Below, one piece after another: positions 19,391 to 30,905 of a stretch of 43,265 bases of DNA (positions within the stretch are counted from its first letter, which is position 1; every line of letters starts with the position of its first letter). The notes beneath the pieces are model-generated. The model searched no databases. It was not told the DNA's origin and saw only the letters and a list, made by a program, of their open reading frames with translations. The stretch is from Paulinella micropora (taxonomy: Eukaryota > Cercozoa > Imbricatea > Euglyphida). Position numbers and translations under genes: made by a program. The stretch is taken from positions 336,825 through 380,089 of the forward strand of contig BJOX01000252.1 of NCBI GenBank assembly GCA_009731375.1, read 5' to 3'.

Positions 19391-20355
19391 AACAAAAGCA
19401 TATAGCCCCAGGAAGCGCATCAGTAGTTGAAATTCCCACCCCCACCATTTCTATCGACATCTCCGAAGTTTTCTGTCAGAAAATTTCAGAGAAACATAGG
19501 AAAATTTCCATACACAGTTGATTTTATTAGCTACTACAGATTGTTACGATAGTAGAATATTTAATAACAGATAACTGTTCTAACGCAGGATATGAAGACT
19601 GAGGAATACCCGGTCTAAAGTAGGGACTTCGTAATCTCCAGACCAAGAAGAACAGATAGACAGGAACGGTAAGTATTGCCATTATATACCGAGTGGGCCG
19701 GCATAAGTCACCCGTATCAAGTTTCTTACTAATTGAAATGTTTGAAGAAATTATATTAACAACTGGTCAGAGTCACTTGAATAATTTTTTCAAGTTCCAT
19801 TTTTTTTCTACGCAAACACTGTTTTAATGTAATACTACGACGTGACTTGCCACTCGCTAACGACTTTTAATACTATATGATGAGCCTACGGTTGATACAG
19901 TAAGTAGTTAAAGTTCAGGCGGCTTGAATAAAAAACTCAAGAATTAGTATTGATAGAAGCGCTTTGAACCAGGTAGTAAAGTAAAATTTAGAAATCACCT
20001 GAAGAAGTTTCCGAGCACAAAGCAGCATTGAAGAGCTACTTGAATCTCGACCCAACGCCTTACTCTATTAACATCTTACATAGCATCTAATTCAACGTTA
20101 AGCTGCTAGTTGAGGGCTTGAAGGCATTACAGCTTTTCCATCATGAAAACACACGTAATTTTCGCAGGCAGGCGCCTTGCTTTCTTCCTCCCCGCCTTTC
20201 CCTCCCCCCCCTCCTCCTCAGGGTCCTCGACCTCCTCTTCTGCAGCCAGCTTTAAAGTTCAGGTGCACTGATATGTACCATAGTCCTAAGATGATCATAG
20301 CTTCAGCGAGGACACGACTGCACTACCGCTCTTGTCACGGTGCGGGATGCTCACA
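19391..20355. other. Non-coding stretch with repeat B
   Basis: Bases 19542-19640 match 8839-8945. A C-rich segment lies at 20180-20240. No credible ORF, RNA gene or element end is visible. The downstream edge is the stop codon of the SAM-domain gene. Confidence 0.45.
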
Positions 20356-20717
20356 CTAGGGTAATTGGTCGAATTTTCTTTTGAGGCCTCTGATTTTTGC
20401 AAGTGTAAGTTCGTTATTTATGCCCATTGCTTTGAGGGTATCGTCGTTCATACCCGTATATGCCGCGCCATCGAAACCTGATTTCTCCAGCGTCTCCAAA
20501 TCATCTCCTGGTATTGAACTTTTGCCGCATTCGAACCACTTCCTCAACTCCGAAGAATTCCAGTCGATGGAAGGCTGCGACATAGTCAAGTTGATGACAT
20601 CTCTCGATCTGTTCTCCACATTCCCACGTGGACGCAAAGGCATACGCACATGTTCGTTGGCGCTGGAACCTCTTCTTGGATATGCGCGCTGGGGACTCAG
20701 CATGGAACGACGAGAAG

Positions 20718-20786
<69 letters not shown>

Positions 20787-21917
20787 AAGTAGTAGTAAAA
20801 GAAGAAGAAGAAGAAGAAGAAGAAGAAGAAGAAGAAGAAGAAGATTGCGAAAGATGCTGAACAGGAATCGCGACAGGAGTTGAGGCTAAAACGTCGGAGA
20901 TTTCATGACGCATCACCAAGCCATCCTTCAAAAACAACAACAACATCCGCAAATAACTATTATTGCGCATATTTAAACATCAAAAAACGACCAAAAAGTT
21001 ATAGCAGCATTGGCTACAACAACAGCATCAGTAACGAAAGAAACAACAACAAAAATAACAACAACAGCAGCAGCAGCAGCACCATCCGCAATAGCTACTT
21101 TTATGCATGTCAAAAAAATAGCAGATTGGTCACAACAACAGCAACAGCAACGACAGCAGCAGCAGCAGCAGCGACAGCAACAACAATCACCGCAGAAACT
21201 CACCTCTGCATCGTAAGAAGTCAAGCGCGACCAGGGCTGAGGCGCCAGTCGTGCTTGCTGCGTGCGCTTTTCCTGCATCGTCAACGTCGCCTTGCCGACC
21301 TCTTTCTTGCCGCCAGCCTTGAATTCACACAAATTCTGAGCCGCCAGCCTGGAAGCTTGCCATGTGCCATCGAATTTGTCCCACTTAACAAACGGAGCAG
21401 CACCGGTCTCGGTAGCGAGCAGCTCTTGTCGCGTTGCAGCTCCCACTGCAAAGAACCAGTACAATAAGGAATTATTGTTTTTGTTTGTTTCTTTGCTCGT
21501 CGGTGGCTTCGACACCATGTAAAAGCAAGACTCTTTCCTGGACGGGTCTTCAAGGGCTTCCACAAAAGCTCGGTCTAGAGGCACTGGAAAGAGCCTGATG
21601 GTGCAGACGTAGGTCGGCGACGAAGGAGAAGGAGTGTAAATAGTCTTAATTAATTCCACCACCTGGGCGATGTGGCGCGAAGGCCGGACCAGGACCAGCT
21701 CTCCTTCTCGCGGCGCTGTAGCAAGGTAGGCGGCAGCTGTCAGACAGCAGGTTTGCTCGGTGTTGTCTGGAAGCTCACCATGCGCCTCGAACACCGCGAT
21801 TGAATGATGTGCATATACATCCATGGAGTTCATGCGAAGCTTCGCCTGCAACTGACTTTGGTCGCGCGCAGGCAGCAAAAGCGTCCCTTTCCAGGGCTTA
21901 ATAAAAGCGTCATGCTC
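20356..21917 (-). CDS. SAM-domain protein, two terminal exons (3' part of a larger gene)
   Basis: Exons on the - strand are 21917-21204 (donor GAG|GTGAGT) and 20925-20356 (acceptor TTTTTGAAG, stop TAG). The join is phase 0. The first exon encodes about 238 residues. A segment EGELVLVRPSRHIAQVVELI then YVCTIRLFPVP is faintly BAH-like but not assignable. The second exon has in-frame poly-Ser and poly-Thr tracts from (TTC)n and (ACT)n, a possible SUMO-interacting motif (RDVINLT), and a C-terminal SAM domain from WNSSELRKWFE to LAKIRGLKRKF. SAM domains mediate protein-protein or RNA contacts. The upstream acceptor (TTTGAAATAG) is phase 0 and matches the exon at 28870-28941. Confidence 0.6.
20720..20850 (-). 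repeat. In-frame (TTC)n and (ACT)n codon repeats
   Basis: Read on the - strand these give poly-Ser, poly-Thr, poly-Ser inside the SAM-domain exon, in the same order as the tracts at about 5911-6055 in the helicase gene. Confidence 0.8.
20926..21203 (-). repeat. Intron rich in CAG/CAA repeats
   Basis: On + this is (CAA)n, (CAG)n and AAC repeats. The Cys-rich ORF across it on the - strand is a repeat artefact. Confidence 0.6.
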
Positions 21918-21989
21918 CTATTTCAAAGAACCAGGCGCACGCTTTATGTATCTATCCACAACTACCTGTCAATTTAAGCTTAATTTATC

Positions 21990-21990
<1 letters not shown>

Positions 21991-22024
<34 letters not shown>
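21991..22024. repeat. (TTA)n at the 5' edge of LINE 1
   Basis: A TTA tract of about 35 bases immediately precedes the probable LINE 5' end and matches the (TTA)n tail at its 3' end. Confidence 0.75.
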
Positions 22025-22025
<1 letters not shown>

Positions 22026-25000
22026 TGGAGGGGTGCACAAGATGGCACTCCACGGGAAGAGGAGGTGGTTGGGCCTCTCCCCACGAAGGTGACCGCTTGG
22101 GGAGGGCGATCACCGGGATATGCGCAACTCTCAACTGTGCATTTACTCGGTAGGGGTTCGGCCAGGCAGATTGTGGGGTTGTCTGTTGGATCGTCGGTTG
22201 ACTCGTTTTTCTTGGCTGTTGCGTTGGGTCTGGTTTCCTGGTTAGCCCATTTTCGCCGAATTTCCTGCCGAGTAAATGCCTGGGGGCTTCCAGTTCCGGT
22301 TTGGTGATCTTGTTGAGGTGAGCATTGGGAGGAAACAGTACCGAGATGGGTTGAAGATAGGATTCACATTGAGCCGAGATGGTCGGCCCCATTTCGGCTT
22401 CATGTTAATCCTATCTTCATCCTATGTGGGTTTTGTCTCCTCCCTATCTTCGCTTCTTCGGGGTTGCCTAACTGGAACACATGATGAGCGCACGTTGGCG
22501 AGGGGTTTCAGTCGGTCCCAATGCCTTGCCAGTGCCTTGCTGCGTTGCCGTGCCTTGCCCCATGCAGTCACACCCTCCACCGTTGCATTTCTAACTGAGC
22601 AGCTTCGGCTGGGATTACTATACTTGTCTGTAAGACCCTATAGGTACCGCTAGGTTCGCGCCTTCTATACCCACGTGGGGGAAGGAGTTTCAGCGGCACG
22701 CCGTCCGATCTGGCTCCACTCGGGGACACCCGTACCTCATGATGTGTATTGTTAGGAGCAGCTGAAAGTCCATAAGGCATGAGAGTAGAGGCGTTGGCGA
22801 TGCGATGGAGAGTGTGTGTAGTGCGTGAGGCAGGTTCTGGTGACGCTGGGGGTGCTGGCGGGCGCCCAAGGGCACGAAGCGACGCGGCAGCATCCAGTGA
22901 CACCGGCGAAAATGCGTGTAGTGTGTGTTGCAGATACCGCCGATGCTATTTGCATGGACGGGCGCTTTCCTCGGCGTAAAGAGGCGCGGCGGTGATGGCC
23001 AGCGACATTGGCCGTCTACTACTCTCAATGGATTACAAATACGCGAAGCACGGAGCTACCACTGTGGCCCTTATGAGACAAGGTAGAATCGCCGAAGACC
23101 TGGACAATCCCCGTGGGAATGCCTCTTCGACGGGCTCTGGCCCGATGTCCCAGGATGGGAGGATGAGGGCTCGCGTATATGACGGAATTCCTGAACCACG
23201 TGGAGAGGCTATCTTAGCTGCGCCTCATCCTTCCTCCCCAAACCTGGCACACGGGTCGGCGCTTCAACATAAGGCGAGCGGCGCTATATGGCAGATGGCA
23301 CCGCCGCCTCGACGGTACCGGCGGGTAGATCGGTACGACAAGGACGGGCGTAATCTGATTGTCTGGGGGCTCTCAGAACGCGCCAATCTACAGGAGATCG
23401 CCTCCAAAATGAGCGGTCTTCGTCTGGTGGTCCCGGTAATGGAGTGGCAAGGCCAGCGAATGTCTCGTCAACTGGAGCTGGTCTACGAGGACGATGACAG
23501 CAGGCAGACGGCGTTGCAGCAACTCAAACATCTCAAATTCTTCGGCAGAGGGGTCAATGTGGCCCTTGGGCGCAGGTTCAGGGACAGGGAACGTGTCCGA
23601 AGGCTTATTNNNNNNNNNNGCGGGGAAGCGGCAGTCCGGAAGGAGGAAGCTGCGACGGGATATCGCGTCTTGCCTCTGCATGAAGAACGTGTTGATGATG
23701 TGCAGGTGGTGTCTTCGGAATCGGCTGCCGATGCACCTTAGGGTGTGTCTGAGAGTGTTGATGTGCAGGCGGTGCCCCTGCCTTCGGCGGCCAGTGCAGT
23801 GGGGGACCAACCTGCGCAAGCACCTGCAGAGGGGGGCAGCATGGGGGCGGATGCCAAGCGCGGCCGTCGGGTCCGGAAACGAGCCAAGAAGCACCGCTCC
23901 AAGCAGTTCGATACCGGCTTCAAGCTACTCGTCGCGAGTCACAACTGGCAGGGTAAAACGGGATACGACAACGTAGGCACGGCGGAATGGGCATCATTCT
24001 ACAAGCACGAGGGCTGGCTAGTCATCGGGGCTCAGGAGCACCGCATGGGCAAGAAGCAACTTTCCAAATGCAGCCTGGATGGATTCCGGATTTTTGGAAA
24101 ACCTGCGGAGGTCAGCGAGAAAAATCGCTGCAAGGGTGGGGTTCTATTCGCGGTGGCTAACTTCCTTGGTCCGTATTGTAACCTGGTGTCAGCCCCCGTC
24201 GACCACCGGCAGCAAGTGTGGTTGCGTATCGCCTCGGGTGTTACCGGCGCTCAGGATATCTATGTGGGCAACGGCTACTTTCCCCAGGAAACGCAGGAAG
24301 AAGAGTCGTCAGAGGCGTATGCGGCCTGGCAGGCAGCTATAGCTTTTTTTGGAGCCAAAGGCCTTGTGGTCACGGTGACGGATGCCAACGCGAAGCTCGG
24401 GCCGGTATGCAGCCGAAAAGAGGAGGGCATCGTCGGTCAGTACGGGGAGGTCGATGAAAAGGGAGCACCGGTACGTTCGGAGAAATGCAAGAGACTCGCG
24501 GCTGTCCTCGTCGCTACGGGCCTGCGAAATCTGAGCGGCTTCTCGTGCCCAGTGGAAGGGTCCTGCTGGTGGTCCCGGCATGAGCAGCGCGGCATGGGCA
24601 CAGGCAAGCACCTCCTCGATTACATCTGCGCGTCGGCTGGCTTGGCATCTGGAGCAAAGTTCGGAGTATGCGAAGATGTTCTTGATACGGACCACAAGGC
24701 AGTATGGGCCGAACTGACGTGGAGCGACGCGCCGACCAAAGCGGGCTGCGAAACCTTACAGGTCCTTTCGTGTTGATAAGCTTATTGGTGCTGGTGTCTC
24801 AGGTAATGATCACGCTGCGAAGCAAGCGCTGGATCATCTACGCGACAAGGTCGATGACGTATTCCAGCATTGCCTACAGGAGCTTGGAGTGCATCAGCTA
24901 CCTGAGCTTGACCTATCGGGTGGTGCCGACAGCCAACGGGTAGATGACGTCACCGAGGGAGTGGCGCAGTCCTTCCGAATGGCGGTGCACCGAGTTCTTG

Positions 25001-28000
25001 GCTCCAGATGTATACGACCCCGCTTCACCAACAATTGGTTCGACGGGGAGCTAAAGGAGCTCATTGAACAGCGCCGGGAGGCCTACGCAGCATACAGGAA
25101 GGATGAATCGAATGCGGAAGCCCGTCTGAATTGGCTACGTCTCCGCAAGCAAATTTGGAAGGCAACTCGGGCCAAGAAGTCCGCCTCCTTCAAGCAAGTG
25201 CAGGAAGAAGCGGTCAAATGTCAACGCGAGCAATCCTCAAAGCGCTTTTGGCTACTCGCGAAGCGGCTTGGCGGGGCACGCAGAACGAAGGTCTCCGCGC
25301 CGGTGCAAAGGGAGGATGGCTCACTGGCGTGTACGCTGCCGGAAAAGGTCGCTCGGTGGGAGGAATTTCGGAAAAATTCGGTGAAGCCACGGGAAAATCC
25401 GGCAAGTGCGGCTGTTGTGGTGGAGTGCTGTGCAGAAGCAGGCTCGCTGGAGTGGGAGGAAGCCGAAGCTAAGCGGCAGTTCCACTGGAACGATCGCTTC
25501 AGAGATGAGGTGGCCCGGGCTATGAAGGAGCACGAAGTAGGTGAAGACACTTGCGAAGAGCTGGACAAGCCGTTCACGCAAGAGGAGGTCCTTGCAAGGC
25601 AACGTGCCCTGAATAACCACAAAGCTTGTGGCGAGGACAAAGTGAAGAACGAGATGCTCAAGTATGGCGGCGCCTACATCAATGGCTACTTAACGCAGTA
25701 CTTCAACTGGATTCGAGAAGCCGAGAGGACTCCAAAAGCTTGGGGCAAGGGAATCATCGTCAATATCCCCAAGGGTGGGGATCCTACGGATCCTGACAAC
25801 TGGAGGGATATCTCGATTATTAGTTGCCTTGGTAAGCTGTATCTGTCCTTATTAGCTACTCGTCTAACGCTCTTCGTGGATGGCCCGGATAAGCTACGTC
25901 CAGAGCAGGGAGGCTTCCGCCCGGGGCGTCGCACTACGGATCAGGTCTTTACCCTTTGGCAGAGGTTGAAGGGGCGTCAGCAGCAGAAGCGGGAGTCGTA
26001 TGTCCTGTTCGTCGATCTACGCAAGGCTTTCCCGTCTGTTTGGAGAGATGGTCTATTTGAGAGGCTCTGGAAGCTGGGTGTAAGGGGCAAGTTCTGGCGC
26101 ACGCTACGCAGGTGCTACGAGCAGACTTCGTCGCAAGTGCTAGTTGATGGAGCACTCACCCCCGAAGTACTGGAGGGTGTAGGGGTCCAACAGGGGTCCC
26201 CCCTCTCTCCCACACTCTTCAACGTCTTTATGGATGAGCTGTGTGATCGGCTGGCGAGTGCCCTCAAGACCACGGATGTGAAGCGGCCGAATGACATCAA
26301 GGCATTTCTCTACGCGGACGACGTGGCTCTCATCGCTCACAGTCGCACCGAGCTCCAGAAGATGGTTAATGTTGTGGCCAAGTTCGCGGAAGATTATCGG
26401 CTGGAAGTCAACCTGAAGCCCGGCAAGACGGAAATCATGCCCATTTACACGTCGAGCAAGGCGAAACGACCAAGAATCAGGGAGCGAGGTGAGCCCGTGG
26501 TGTGGTTCCGCGGCCAGAAGCTTTGTGTCACCAGTCAGTACAAGTACCTGGGAGTGGTTATCACCGACGACCTGAAGTGGAAGGAGCAGGCCCTGCGGGC
26601 TACGCGTGTCACTGAAGTCGCCACCGCAGGTTGGTACTCTTTGTGGTGTGCAGGTGAGATACAAGCTAGGTATCGTCTCATGTGCTGGAATCAACTTGTG
26701 GGGGCCAAGCTGAAGTACGCCTTCGATGTCTGGCGTGCCCCCGTATCGCAGCTCACCAAGCTGGAGGCAGCAATGCTGCGCCCCATGAGGATGATTCTCG
26801 GCATCAGCCCTAAGACAAGCAAGTGGATTACACTCTTTCTGGCGCGCTCTTTGAGTGCGGAGCGTTTGCGGCGGGCGGCGCAACTGAAGTTCTATGGACG
26901 GCTGCGTGTTCTACCGGAGAAGCGATTTCCTGTCATCGCATCTCAAGTCAAATCCGACTGGACTGCGGAGGCCGAAGGCGCTATCAGGGACTCAATGGAT
27001 CTACAACAAGGGCTTCAGGAGCTCCTAAATAGCTCAGAGAAGGACCTCGAGGGTTGGTGTTCGACTGTGGACAAGTGGGCCCTTCAGCAGGACGTCAAGA
27101 TGGTGCAGCAACTGATGTGGGACAAGCGAGAGGCAGGCAGCGATCTTACTGATGGCCTGCGAGTCATCCTAAGACAAGTCTTTGGAACTAAGGAGTTCCC
27201 AAGATGGGTAGCCCTTGATGATGCGCATTATAATCTGCTTCGGAGAAGGTTGCTCAGCTGCAACAACCGCCTTCGGTTGTACCGCAGCAAGTTGGTCAGT
27301 GGCATGTCCCCTCACTGCTTCTGTTGTCATGATGATGTCAATGAGTCCCTTGCGCACTTCTTATGGGATTGCCCCATGCATGAGGTGAGACGTAAGCAGC
27401 TGTTGCTGAGTATGCAGAGGCTCGGTGGCATGGGTGTGGGGGGTGCTGAAGGGGATGGAGGGAGTGAGGAGGGTGGTGAGGTCGTAGGCGGTGAGGTTGC
27501 GGTTGAGGATATGTTGCTTGGGCGGGAGCGGGAGGCTCTGTGCAGAAGGGTTGGGATGATATGTCGCCTGAGGATCAATCTCGAATGTTTTGTAAGTTTT
27601 TTCAGGGGAAGTCGCGCTTCCGCAGTAACTTTAGGCTTGCTGCGTTGTTAGGGGTTACAGCGTTGCGTCCCCCTCCAAAGTTGGATGTGTTGTTTGGATC
27701 ATATGTGTCTGAGTGTTGGTCTGCTAGGGAGGGTAAAAGGGAGGAGCTTGGGGTGGAGGATGGGGGCGAGGAGGTGATTGACCTCACTGAGGTTCCATCA
27801 GCTTCTGTCCCACCCTCTCCCCCAAGTGACGTTGATGTTGCGCGGCGCGGCCGTCCGCGCAGTGTGGACGTCCTGGCTAGAGAGAGGGGTTCGGGAGCGC
27901 AGCGTAGTGTCTCCGAGTTCTTCTCTTCAGCTAACACCCTCGCATCTAGCTCTTCATGCACTTCACAGCCCCCATCTGCCCCTGCTGTTGCTGTTGCTGC

Positions 28001-28106
28001 TATGTCTGTTTGGTGTCCTGACAATGCGTTGGGATCGGCTGACCCCGGTGACCCAATGGAGGCACATGTCCAGGATCTGGATCTGAGGCCATAGTCTGAG
28101 GAAGCC
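22025..28106 (+). mobile_element. LINE 1: decayed APE-type non-LTR retrotransposon
   Basis: About 6.1 kb lies between (TTA)n tracts. The 5' UTR is about 970 bases (22025-22994), without a recognised ORF. The single coding region (22995-28094) has the same module order as the intact LINE at 32529-37445. The 3' end GAAGCC is followed by a (TTA)n tail to 28203. It lies antisense inside the proposed WD40/SAM gene intron. Confidence 0.85.
22995..28094 (+). pseudogene. LINE 1 polyprotein: RRM-like, APE endonuclease, RT, zinc knuckle, SIM/AT-hook/PIP tail
   Basis: ATG is at 22995. The RRM-like part (NLIVWGLSE onward) is broken by 10 N (23610-23619), then an in-frame TAG (23739-23741). The same frame gives the endonuclease: ASHNWQGK, GAQEH, GNGYFPQE, DANAKLG, LRNLSGF, DYICAS and DTDHKAVW. 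A frameshift near 24720-24736 leads to RT: WRDISIISCLGKLYLSLLA, FVDLRKAFPSVW, GVQQGSPLSPTLFNVFMDEL, LYADDVALIAH. A zinc knuckle CFCC...H...C follows. A second frameshift (27480-27600) leads to the tail with VIDLT (27774-27788), RRGRP (27843-27857) and QRSVSEFF (27900-27923), then TAG. One stop plus two shifts make it inactive unless they are sequence errors. Confidence 0.85.
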
Positions 28107-28151
<45 letters not shown>

Positions 28152-28203
28152 CATCATTATTATCATTATTATTATTATTATCATTATTATTACTATTATT
28201 ATT
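28107..28203 (+). repeat. (TTA)n tail of LINE 1
   Basis: TATTATT repeat with ATC variants joins the LINE 3' end directly to the 5' end of SINE copy 2. Confidence 0.85.
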
Positions 28204-28469
28204 GGACACCGTGCTAGCCCAGTGGTCAAGTTCTACCATCTGGGCCCTGTCGCCAGTTCGATTCCCGTCGGTGCCACCAGTATTTTCATTGAACACACCG
28301 GTCCGTCTGGACCAGTATTTTCATTGAACATACCGGTCCGTCTGGAAGTGTTGGAACTGCCCTTGCGGGGGTGTCATTAGAGCCTATCGTCAATTCTTCG
28401 TACTCCCCTCACGGGTGAGACGATGGAGGCGCATGTGCAGAAATGCATCAGCCATTGACAGAGAAGCAC
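28204..28469 (+). mobile_element. SINE copy 2 (complete, tRNA-derived)
   Basis: Head GGACACCGTGCTAGCCCAGTGG holds an A-box-like TAGCCCAGTGG. GTTCGATTCC is a good B box for RNA polymerase III, and CGGTGCCACC resembles a tRNA acceptor end. The body has two tandem copies of a 34-base unit containing GAACA-C/T-ACCGGTCCGTCTGGA. The 3' part ends CATTGACAGAGAAGCAC and is followed by (TTA)n. It sits directly in the tail of LINE 1. Confidence 0.85.
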
Positions 28470-28475
28470 TATTAC

Positions 28476-28526
<51 letters not shown>

Positions 28527-28584
28527 CATCATCATTATTATGATTATTTTTAAAATTATTATTATTATCATATTATCATTATTA

Positions 28585-28622
<38 letters not shown>

Positions 28623-28710
28623 GTTATTATTATTAATATTATTATTATTATCATTATTATTATAAGTAGTAGTAGTAGTAGTAGTAGTAGTAGCAGTGGT
28701 AGTATTAGTG

Positions 28711-28756
<46 letters not shown>

Positions 28757-28785
28757 GAGTAGTAGGAGTAGTAGTGGTGGTGGTG

Positions 28786-28842
<57 letters not shown>
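28470..28842. repeat. Compound microsatellite (TTA)n then (GTA)n/(GTG)n
   Basis: The SINE tail of TTA/TCA units passes into GTA, GTG and GGA triplets from about 28664. ORFs across it are repeat artefacts. Confidence 0.9.
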
Positions 28843-28869
28843 TCACGGTGGAATTTTCATGTTCCTGAC

Positions 28870-29087
28870 CTCCGCTGGCCGGAAGCATTCCGGGTCCGCA
28901 CTCCATTGCCACTTTAATTCCAATTCAAAGCTCGGGCGAAGCTGCGAAAGAACCGCTTGCGAGCACAATTTCAACTCTTGCGACCGGGTGACTGAAGGCA
29001 ACTGGCAAAATGATAGCAAAAAAGCAAAGCCACAAAACAAGGGGCGCAGCGACATGATTAAGCGTAGCTAGCTTTACAAGCGTGTCG

Positions 29088-29120
<33 letters not shown>

Positions 29121-29163
29121 TGTGGTGTGTGTGTGTGGTGTGGTGTGTGTGTGTGTGGTGCAT

Positions 29164-29242
<79 letters not shown>

Positions 29243-29259
29243 GAGAGAGAGAGAGAGAG

Positions 29260-29303
<44 letters not shown>

Positions 29304-29445
29304 GGCGGTTGTCTATCCAACAACCGCTCAGTCTCTCTCTCTCTCTATCTCTCTCTCTCTCTTTCTCTTTCTCTCGCTCCCTCTCTCTCTCTCTCTCCCC
29401 CCCCCCNNNNNNNNNNNNNNNNNNTTGTGTGCATGTGCATGGATT

Positions 29446-29509
<64 letters not shown>

Positions 29510-29634
29510 ATCTGTATGTGTTTTTTTATTGATGTATAAACGTTCATAAAATATACGTATGCACCTCGATTTTCACATGCCGAGAACCCACGTGGGACGA
29601 TCTGGATGAACTCCTTGATGAACGAGAAGAAGAA

Positions 29635-29666
<32 letters not shown>

Positions 29667-30105
29667 AGAAGTCGAGCGGCGCAACAGCTCTCTTGCGCTG
29701 ACGGTCAGTACATATTGATGGAAACCCAACAGAATCGTGTCGCCTTGCGCGCTGAAGGCGCTGATGGACAAGGGCTTGGAGCCACCGCCGGACCTTTTTG
29801 CATGTATGCACATGTAAACATTGTTTGTGTGTATGTAGTGCATGTGTCTGTATTTATGCATGTTTTAAATGCTTGTACGTGTATGTGAGTATGTACACAT
29901 GCATGTATGTATATATGTATGTATGCATTGTGTATGTATTATGCAATTGTATATGTATGACCGATAGAAAGCGAAGCAGGCTTGCGTCTTGGCCTGCGTG
30001 TCCACTAACACCAACTCTGTCCCTGCTGTGACAGCGATCAACTTCCTTCCAGAGCTGTCTTGATCACTCCAAAGCCGAAATTTCCTCTCTCCGGCCCCAG
30101 CGTTT
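28870..30105 (-). CDS. WD40-like protein, three internal exons
   Basis: Exons on the - strand are 30105-29962 (acceptor GCGTAG, donor CG|GTCATA), 29793-29565 (acceptor AAAAAG, donor GAG|GTGCAT) and 28941-28870 (acceptor TTCGCAG, donor GAG|GTCAGG). The phases join (2, then 0, then 0) and the last matches the exon at 21917. The peptide has beta-propeller-like strands: GRKLIAVTAGTELVLVDTQ and LSISAFSAQGDTILLGF, then poly-Ser from (TTC)n. I infer one gene with the exons at 37800-38902 and 20356-21917. The product is unknown; a scaffold role is likely for a WD40/SAM protein. LINE 1 would sit in the intron between 28870 and 21917. Confidence 0.5.
29080..29520. repeat. (GT)n, (GA)n and (CT)n tracts with a gap
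   Basis: (GT)n at 29090-29160, (GA)n with AAACA interruptions to 29300, (CT)n at 29330-29400 and N at 29407-29424. It lies in the intron between exons 29565 and 28941. The GA and CT arms are inverted around GGGCGGTTGTCTATCCAACAACCGCTC and could fold into a hairpin. Confidence 0.8.
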
Positions 30106-30149
30106 CTACGCAATTTTACAGTGAAACATGCGATGTGTTACAAAAAAGT

Positions 30150-30269
30150 AAAACATGCGATGTGTATGTGTATATGCGTGTATTGTGTATGTGTATGTGT
30201 ATATGCGTGTTGTGTACGTATGTGTATATGCGTGTGCGAGCATGTGTGTGTTTGGGGTGGGGAGTGTGT

Positions 30270-30326
<57 letters not shown>

Positions 30327-30349
30327 AAAAAAAGGGTGGNNNNNNNNNN
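30150..30349. repeat. (GT)n and poly-G tract ending in a 10-N gap
   Basis: GTGTAT repeats are followed by about 40 G then A, then N (30340-30349). The poly-G run is probably why the assembly breaks here. Confidence 0.85.
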
Positions 30350-30419
30350 ATGACGAAACCCAAGAAGGAGCCCTGGGTAAAATCTATGATAAAAAGAGTC
30401 AATGCAAGAATTGAAATTC

Positions 30420-30422
30420 AAG

Positions 30423-30455
<33 letters not shown>

Positions 30456-30579
30456 GCAAAAGCAGCAACAGTAACAGCAGCAACGGTAACAACAACAACA
30501 ACAACAATAATAATAATAATATAATAATAATATAACAATAATAACAATAATAATAACAATAATAATAATAATAATAATA
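30420..30579 (-). repeat. CAG/CAA triplets and (TTA)n tail of SINE copy 3
   Basis: CAGCAA repeats at 30425-30500 are followed by AAT repeats. The AAT part is the (TTA)n tail of the - strand SINE that starts at 30580. Confidence 0.8.
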
Positions 30580-30816
30580 GTGCTTCTCAGTCAATGACGA
30601 ATGCATTTCTGCACATGTGCCTCCATCGTCTCACCCGCGAGGGGAGTACGAAGATTTGACGATAGGCTCTACTGACACCCCCGCAAGGCAGCTCCAAGCC
30701 TTCCAGACAGACCAATACTTTCAAAGAAAATATCCTTTCAAAATACTGGCACCGACGGGAATCGAACTGGCGACAGGTCCCAGATGGCAGACCTTAACCT
30801 GGGCTATCGCGGTGCC
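30580..30816 (-). mobile_element. SINE copy 3 (complete, divergent subfamily)
   Basis: Reverse orientation to the other copies. The head begins GGCACCG and pairs perfectly with CGGTGCC after the B box GTTCGATTCC, so the tRNA acceptor stem is intact, unlike the + strand copies (GGACACCG). The body lacks the GAACATACCGGTCC duplication and has GAAAGTATTGGTCTGTC instead. The 3' end ATGGAGGCACATGTGCAG to GAGAAGCAC is conserved. It is flanked on both sides by AAT repeats. Confidence 0.85.
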
Positions 30817-30818
30817 AC

Positions 30819-30875
<57 letters not shown>

Positions 30876-30905
30876 GAATAATAATAATAATAATAATAAT
30901 AATGT
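30817..30905. repeat. (AAT)n flanking SINE copy 3
   Basis: AAT repeat joins the 5' end of the - strand SINE. Confidence 0.9.

Noticed and set aside
20973-21203. Cys-rich peptide on the - strand
   Set aside because: It is the complement of CAG/CAA repeats after a good splice donor, so intronic.
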